Source: Euperipatoides rowelli
Lineage: Eukaryota > Onychophora > Udeonychophora > Euonychophora > Peripatopsidae
Assembly (NCBI GenBank): GCA_003024985.2
Contig: PXIH01S0035505.1
Length of the DNA: 11,349 bases
Reading direction: 5' to 3' (one strand)
Part shown: positions 8,351 to 11,349 of the stretch, one piece after another
Layout: every line of letters begins with the position of its first letter
Numbering within the stretch: the stretch's first letter is position 1
Notes under the pieces: generated by a model
Told to the model about the DNA's origin: nothing
The model's database searches: none
Seen by the model: the letters and a program-made list of their open reading frames with translations, nothing else
Translations under genes and position numbers: made by a program

Positions 8351-8373
8351 TTTTTTTTTTAAAAAAAAAAAAA
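8351..8373. repeat. T10A13 homopolymer foldback
   Basis: Ten Ts are followed directly by thirteen As. The sequence is self-complementary and prone to slippage, and it lies between the 23-mer array and the piggyBac-like element. No function can be assigned. Confidence 0.8.
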
Positions 8374-8470
8374 GCTTTCTACTCTTTCTAAAGATGCTAT
8401 AATCTTGATGACCTCAAAACAATATTGTTTCATGAATAATTGTTCATGCATCAAACACTTTCACATGGAA

Positions 8471-8851
8471 TTAACCCTTTCACAGTCTATGTATGGCACG
8501 TACATCTTTAAAATGCAAGGAAAATCATAAATGAAAGATACTGTCTTCATAACAGCCTCACAGTCACAGAAATGCTAAGGGCTTCCGTAAATGATCAATC
8601 TACAAATAGACGCTGTGTTGTGGTTCTCCTCTATTAATCTTTGTGATAAATTCTCCGTTTGTGAAAAAAAAACTAATTAGAAAGATGTGAATGGAGATAG
8701 ACAATATTCAGACGCTGTAGGCTAATAGTTCAGCAAAAAGTAAAGGTGTTACTAGAGTACAAGTGAAAGAAAAGATCACGCTCAGGAGATTTCATCATTC
8801 TCTGATACACAGACTTGTATGTATTTATTGAGGAAGGTGTGAATGGGTTAA
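8471..8851. mobile_element. Small non-autonomous piggyBac-like element (MITE) bounded by TTAA
   Basis: TTAA (8471-8474) is followed by CCCTTTCACAG, and at the other end the reverse strand reads TTAA (8851-8848) then CCCATTCACAC. The first ten bases of the two inverted ends match at nine positions. The core between the TTAA sites is 373 bp (8475-8847) with no open frame that could encode a transposase. Duplication of TTAA on insertion and ends starting CCC are known features of the piggyBac superfamily. A 9-base direct repeat, AGACGCTGT, lies inside near each flank. The short inverted ends make a chance match possible but unlikely given the TTAA on both sides. It sits in the intron of the minus-strand gene. 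Confidence 0.6.
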
Positions 8852-9081
8852 GATCAGGTTGCACTCATAGTATCAAACTATGAACACCATATATCTTTCA
8901 TCCATAGGCTGAACACTAATACAGTAAATTACAATTCAGTAAATTTGGCGTTAAGGATGAAACAATATATATTTATAGCCTAACCAATAAAATTTGCACC
9001 TTTAATTATAAGTGTTAAATTTAATGTGTAAAGTTAATCAAAAAATAAAATTAAAATCGTAAAATAATAATTCCGTCCTAC

Positions 9082-9618
9082 CTTAGCAGAGGTAGCGGTG
9101 AGTTTTCTAGCTACTGGTTTTGCAGCCGGCCTTCTGGCTGCATATTTTCTTTTTGGTTTAACTGGCTTTGAAGTTGGAGCAATAGGAAATGGTTTAATGT
9201 TCATTGAAAACCCTTTAGTAACATTTAGTAATTTGATAGCACGAAGAATTGATGGGTCACTAACTTTGCTTAAAACTTTCTCAATCAGTTCGGTATTTTT
9301 TGATTTTTGTTTAGTGTACCGGTGCTCTGAATCAGACGGATTGGCAGCAGGCAAACCTTTGGCTTGCAAAGCATCACTATGCTGTTTTTCCTCTTCCACA
9401 AGACATTTCTCCAACATAACTTCAATATTTGATTTTTTTGAAGGACTTACACTTGGAGATGTACTATTAGTTCCTTTGTTCATATCAACATCCTCGTCAT
9501 CTTTATGTGGATCCAAATCGAGTAATTTTTCTAAATTTGATATTTGAGCGGCGACATTGTCCGATTCAAAATTATCACAGTCATCCAGAAAAGAATCAAA
9601 ATCCTCAAAAATATCATC
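9082..9618 (-). CDS. Internal exon A of an unidentified, probably nuclear protein (179 codons, phase 0/0)
   Basis: On the minus strand the acceptor TTATTTTAACAG precedes GATGATATT, and the exon ends GCTAAG before the donor GTAGGA. Both borders are at codon boundaries, and all 179 codons are open. Codon use and GC stand clearly above the AT-rich flanks. Residues 1-16 are very acidic (DDIFEDFDSFLDDCD). Residues about 54-62 (SPSVSPSKK) hold Ser-Pro sites typical of proline-directed kinase targets. Residues 65-79 and 108-132 look like charged or amphipathic helices (IEVMLEKCLVEEEKQ; ELIEKVLSKV, then SILRAIKLLN). Residues 151-172 form a basic Lys/Arg/Pro/Ala tract containing KPKRK, which looks like a nuclear localisation signal or a DNA/RNA-binding tail. 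There is no signal peptide or membrane segment in this part. No start codon is claimed: upstream coding exons must lie to the right, because TAA sits in frame just before the acceptor. The family is unknown. An opposite-strand open frame (9098-9547) is a shadow of this exon. Confidence 0.82.
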
Positions 9619-10946
9619 CTGTTAAAATAAAATGGGAAAATTAAAATGACATTTTTAATTACTGAAAATATTTTCTAAATCTTAAAAAAAAAAAAAATTT
9701 AAAACACAACAAAAAAATGATAAAATAAATGTACAACAGTAGTAGTCGAAATATAATAATACAGTGTATCCATCCTAGTTCAATAAAGAGAACAATTCTT
9801 ATTAAATAGGTATAATTTTTCATTGAAAATCATTAGAATATCTTAAGTGTTAAGAATACAAAAATAACGGTAGTAATACATATTAAAATACTTTGTGATT
9901 CTATATATTCAACAATCTTTAATATGTTTGTTATTATGAAAAGTAAACATAAAGATACAGTATGATATATTTAATATTGTAAATAGGCCTTATCCTATAG
10001 TTGACACAATAAGAAATGAAAGGCAAACAATAAAACATGAAGGCAATCATATTAAAATAATACAAAAACTATTTTTAAAGACGAATGGAACAGAGAATAT
10101 CTACCAATAATCATTTAACGATCTTAACACGGTTTATTTCATAAAATTAACACAGCAACCGAGTAAAGCTGGTGAACCTGTGAAACTTATAAAAAAAATG
10201 AACATTTTAAAACTATAAAAGAACATTTTCAAATAATAAAAAGAGAACTTTAAAAATAATTAAACATTTCAATTGAATGATAGACATCATGTGTCTTGGA
10301 GAAACCTAACAAACCCAGATGGCTTCTCCTATATTTAAAGCTACACTCACATTTTGCACAGAACTCTATGTAGACTAACTCTGTGAGCATCAGGATCAGT
10401 GGAAATCCTCCATTGAGATAAAACCAGCTAATCCCATTGGTTAGGGATAAAGCAAATCTACTGGAGGATTCCAAATTTCAAGCCACTCATCCTAAAATTA
10501 TAAATGTCAAGTCCATTATTTGCCACACAAGCATCAGCTAATCACTATGCTTCAGTTAGTCTCCACGTGCATCTGGGTCAATCCACGCCAGTTCATCCAG
10601 GCTATGACACCCACCATCTTGGATTTTGATGAAACTTGGTGTGTTTTATCCTTTTATATGAAATCATACTGTTTTCATCTTTATCTCAACTGGTTTTTAT
10701 TTTACAGCCATTTAAAGTTTAGGTAAAAAGGCATCTTTTTCCATTTCAGAGGGCCCCGGAGTAACTTGTACTTTCGAAGGAAAAAATTGTACCTATCTTA
10801 ATTATAACTAAAATCTTATCAAAATTTCCAGTATTATCAAATAAACTGTGGATTTCAGAAAAAAATAAATTAATACTATTACCGTACGTTGTATCATAAA
10901 TTCACAAAAAAAAAAAAATTATTTCATTAGGTTTAACAATTTTTTG
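9619..10946. other. Upstream intron/flank of the minus-strand gene, no exon identified
   Basis: 9619-10280 is very AT-rich with no gene. 10290-10640 is richer in G and C and contains an inverted pair (AATCCTCCA at 10404-10412, TGGAGGATT at 10462-10470) around a smaller AACCA/TGGTT stem. It also holds open frames on both strands (minus 10250-10474, plus 10520-10726) that lack splice support or recognisable motifs. I could not find an exon feeding into the 9618 acceptor. The 10290-10640 block may be an old repeat or an untranslated exon; neither can be shown from the sequence. Confidence 0.4.
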
Positions 10947-10948
10947 TA

Positions 10949-11209
10949 ACAAAGGCAGAGTGATAATCAAATAAAACTTTTTTTTTTTTTCTGATAATCC
11001 TGAATATATTTTCTATATGTTGAATAATTTCAGAAAACTATGAGTTTTTCTTTTAAGGAATTAGGCCTAACGCTGTGCCTCGGAAAAGCAAAAACGTAAA
11101 TTTTTTTTTATCTCGAAAATGGCATGAATTTTATTTTTGGAGGTGATAAAAAATATATTCAGGATTATCAGGAAAAAAAAAGTTTTATTTGATTATCACT
11201 CGCCTTTGG
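10949..11209. mobile_element. Inverted-repeat MITE with TA borders (261 bp)
   Basis: The left arm (10949-11012) and right arm (11150-11209) are reverse complements over about 60 bp. The inner 22 bases, CTGATAATCCTGAATATATTTT (10991-11012), match perfectly, as does the outer GAGTGATAATCAAATAAAAC. The differences are mainly in the T/A run length, plus one indel and one substitution near the tip (ACAAAGGCAGAG versus CCAAAGGCGAG). The dinucleotide TA lies immediately outside both ends (10947-10948, 11210-11211), as expected for Tc1/mariner-type insertion. The 137-bp centre (11013-11149) has no coding potential. The superfamily rests on the TA borders only. A transcript would fold into a long hairpin. 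Confidence 0.75.
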
Positions 11210-11256
11210 TAGATAATAAATCTTTTATAAAACCCAGTTTTTCGTTAGAAAATTTG

Positions 11257-11349
11257 TTAACCCTTTCCACTCCAAGTACGGTATTATACCGACATTTTTA
11301 CTTTACAATTGTCAATTCAACAATCATTGTTAGCCTCAAAAATGCTTTA
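11257..11349 (+). mobile_element. Possible left end of a second TTAA-CCCTTT (piggyBac-like) element, cut by the window edge
   Basis: TTAA (11257-11260) is followed by CCCTTTCCACTCC, close to the CCCTTTCACAG terminus of the element at 8471. The perfect palindrome CGGTATTATACCG (11279-11291) lies a few bases further in; subterminal palindromes of this kind occur in some piggyBac-like elements. The matching right end would lie beyond the window, so this call depends on one terminus only. Confidence 0.35.

Larger units (their letters stand above)
5752..9081 (-). other. Intron between exon A and exon B (3,330 bp), rich in repeats
   Basis: The intron begins GTAGGA after exon A (9081 downward) and ends ATTCAG before exon B (5752). 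Apart from the repeats listed separately it is AT-rich with no convincing gene on either strand. The pyrimidine tract before the acceptor is weak, because the minus strand is A-rich there. The single n base at 6811 follows a poly-A run and is probably a sequencing ambiguity. Contents: CAAGAGCGCC motif cluster (6903-7600), two TGACGTCA sites, a repeated 20-mer (7786, 7899), a triplicated 23-mer, a T10A13 foldback and a piggyBac-like MITE. Confidence 0.6.

Noticed and set aside
9034-9081. Continuation of the exon A reading frame past AAG into VGRNYYFTILILFFD
   Set aside because: A GTAGGA donor lies exactly at the codon boundary, and the extension is AT-rich intron-like sequence that ends at a chance stop.
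9098-9547. 149-codon open frame on the plus strand opposite exon A
   Set aside because: It is the antisense shadow of exon A. Exon A has matching splice sites, phase and coherent charged composition, while this frame reads as hydrophobic/Ser-Phe-rich with no support.
10106-10193. Possible small exon (TTTCACAG acceptor near 10180) upstream of exon A
   Set aside because: The open stretch is about a dozen codons before a stop, with a poor donor and no compositional signal.
10250-10474. 74-codon minus-strand open frame with a CxxC-like CAKCEC
   Set aside because: There are no splice sites in phase with exon A, only one Cys cluster and no partner ligands for a zinc site, and it lies across an inverted repeat.
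10520-10726. 68-codon plus-strand open frame ending near a GTAAAA donor-like site
   Set aside because: It has low complexity after the first 40 codons, no acceptor or promoter support, and no recognised family.

Overview
This is a strongly AT-rich window of animal nuclear DNA. It probably comes from an invertebrate, but the species cannot be told from the sequence. The evidence is a split protein-coding gene with long AT-rich introns, a decayed non-LTR retrotransposon, short inverted-repeat (MITE-like) elements, many homopolymer runs, and the absence of any dense bacterial-style gene order. One ambiguous base (n) lies at 6811.

The only convincing gene is on the minus strand. Exon A (9618 down to 9082, 179 codons) and exon B (5751 down to 5677, 25 codons) both begin and end at codon boundaries (phase 0). 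They join across a 3,330-bp intron with GT/AG borders. Neither the start codon nor the stop codon is in the window, so this is an internal part of a gene whose 5' end lies to the right of 9618 and whose 3' end lies to the left of 5677. The product looks like a low-complexity, probably nuclear protein: an acidic start, Ser-Pro sites, charged helices and a Lys/Arg/Pro/Ala-rich basic tract. I do not recognise the family.

From left to right: 1-680 is featureless AT-rich DNA with one stem-loop. 681-1650 holds the 3' end of a dead LINE on the minus strand, its last 264 bp duplicated exactly. 1659-1991 is a structured simple-repeat island of hairpins, a TATTATTAGG array that inverts on itself, and alternating purine-pyrimidine tracts. 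1992-5676 is mostly AT-rich filler, with a 50-codon coding-like stretch at 3554-3706 (minus) and a degenerate dispersed repeat at 4711-4832. 5752-9081 is the intron. It carries a run of CAAGAGCGCC-type motifs (6903-7600), a triplicated 23-mer (8263-8331) and a small piggyBac-like element bounded by TTAA (8471-8851). 9619-11349 is upstream intron or flank. It carries a 261-bp inverted-repeat element with TA borders (10949-11209) and, at the right edge, what looks like the end of another TTAA-CCCTTT element.

I found no clearly new biological system. The points most worth a second look are the clustered GGCGCTCTTG motifs inside the intron, the hairpin island at 1659-1991, the exact LINE 3'-end duplication, the two inverted-repeat elements, and the large excess of the words TAGGCTA/TAGGCCTA and TACGGTA.
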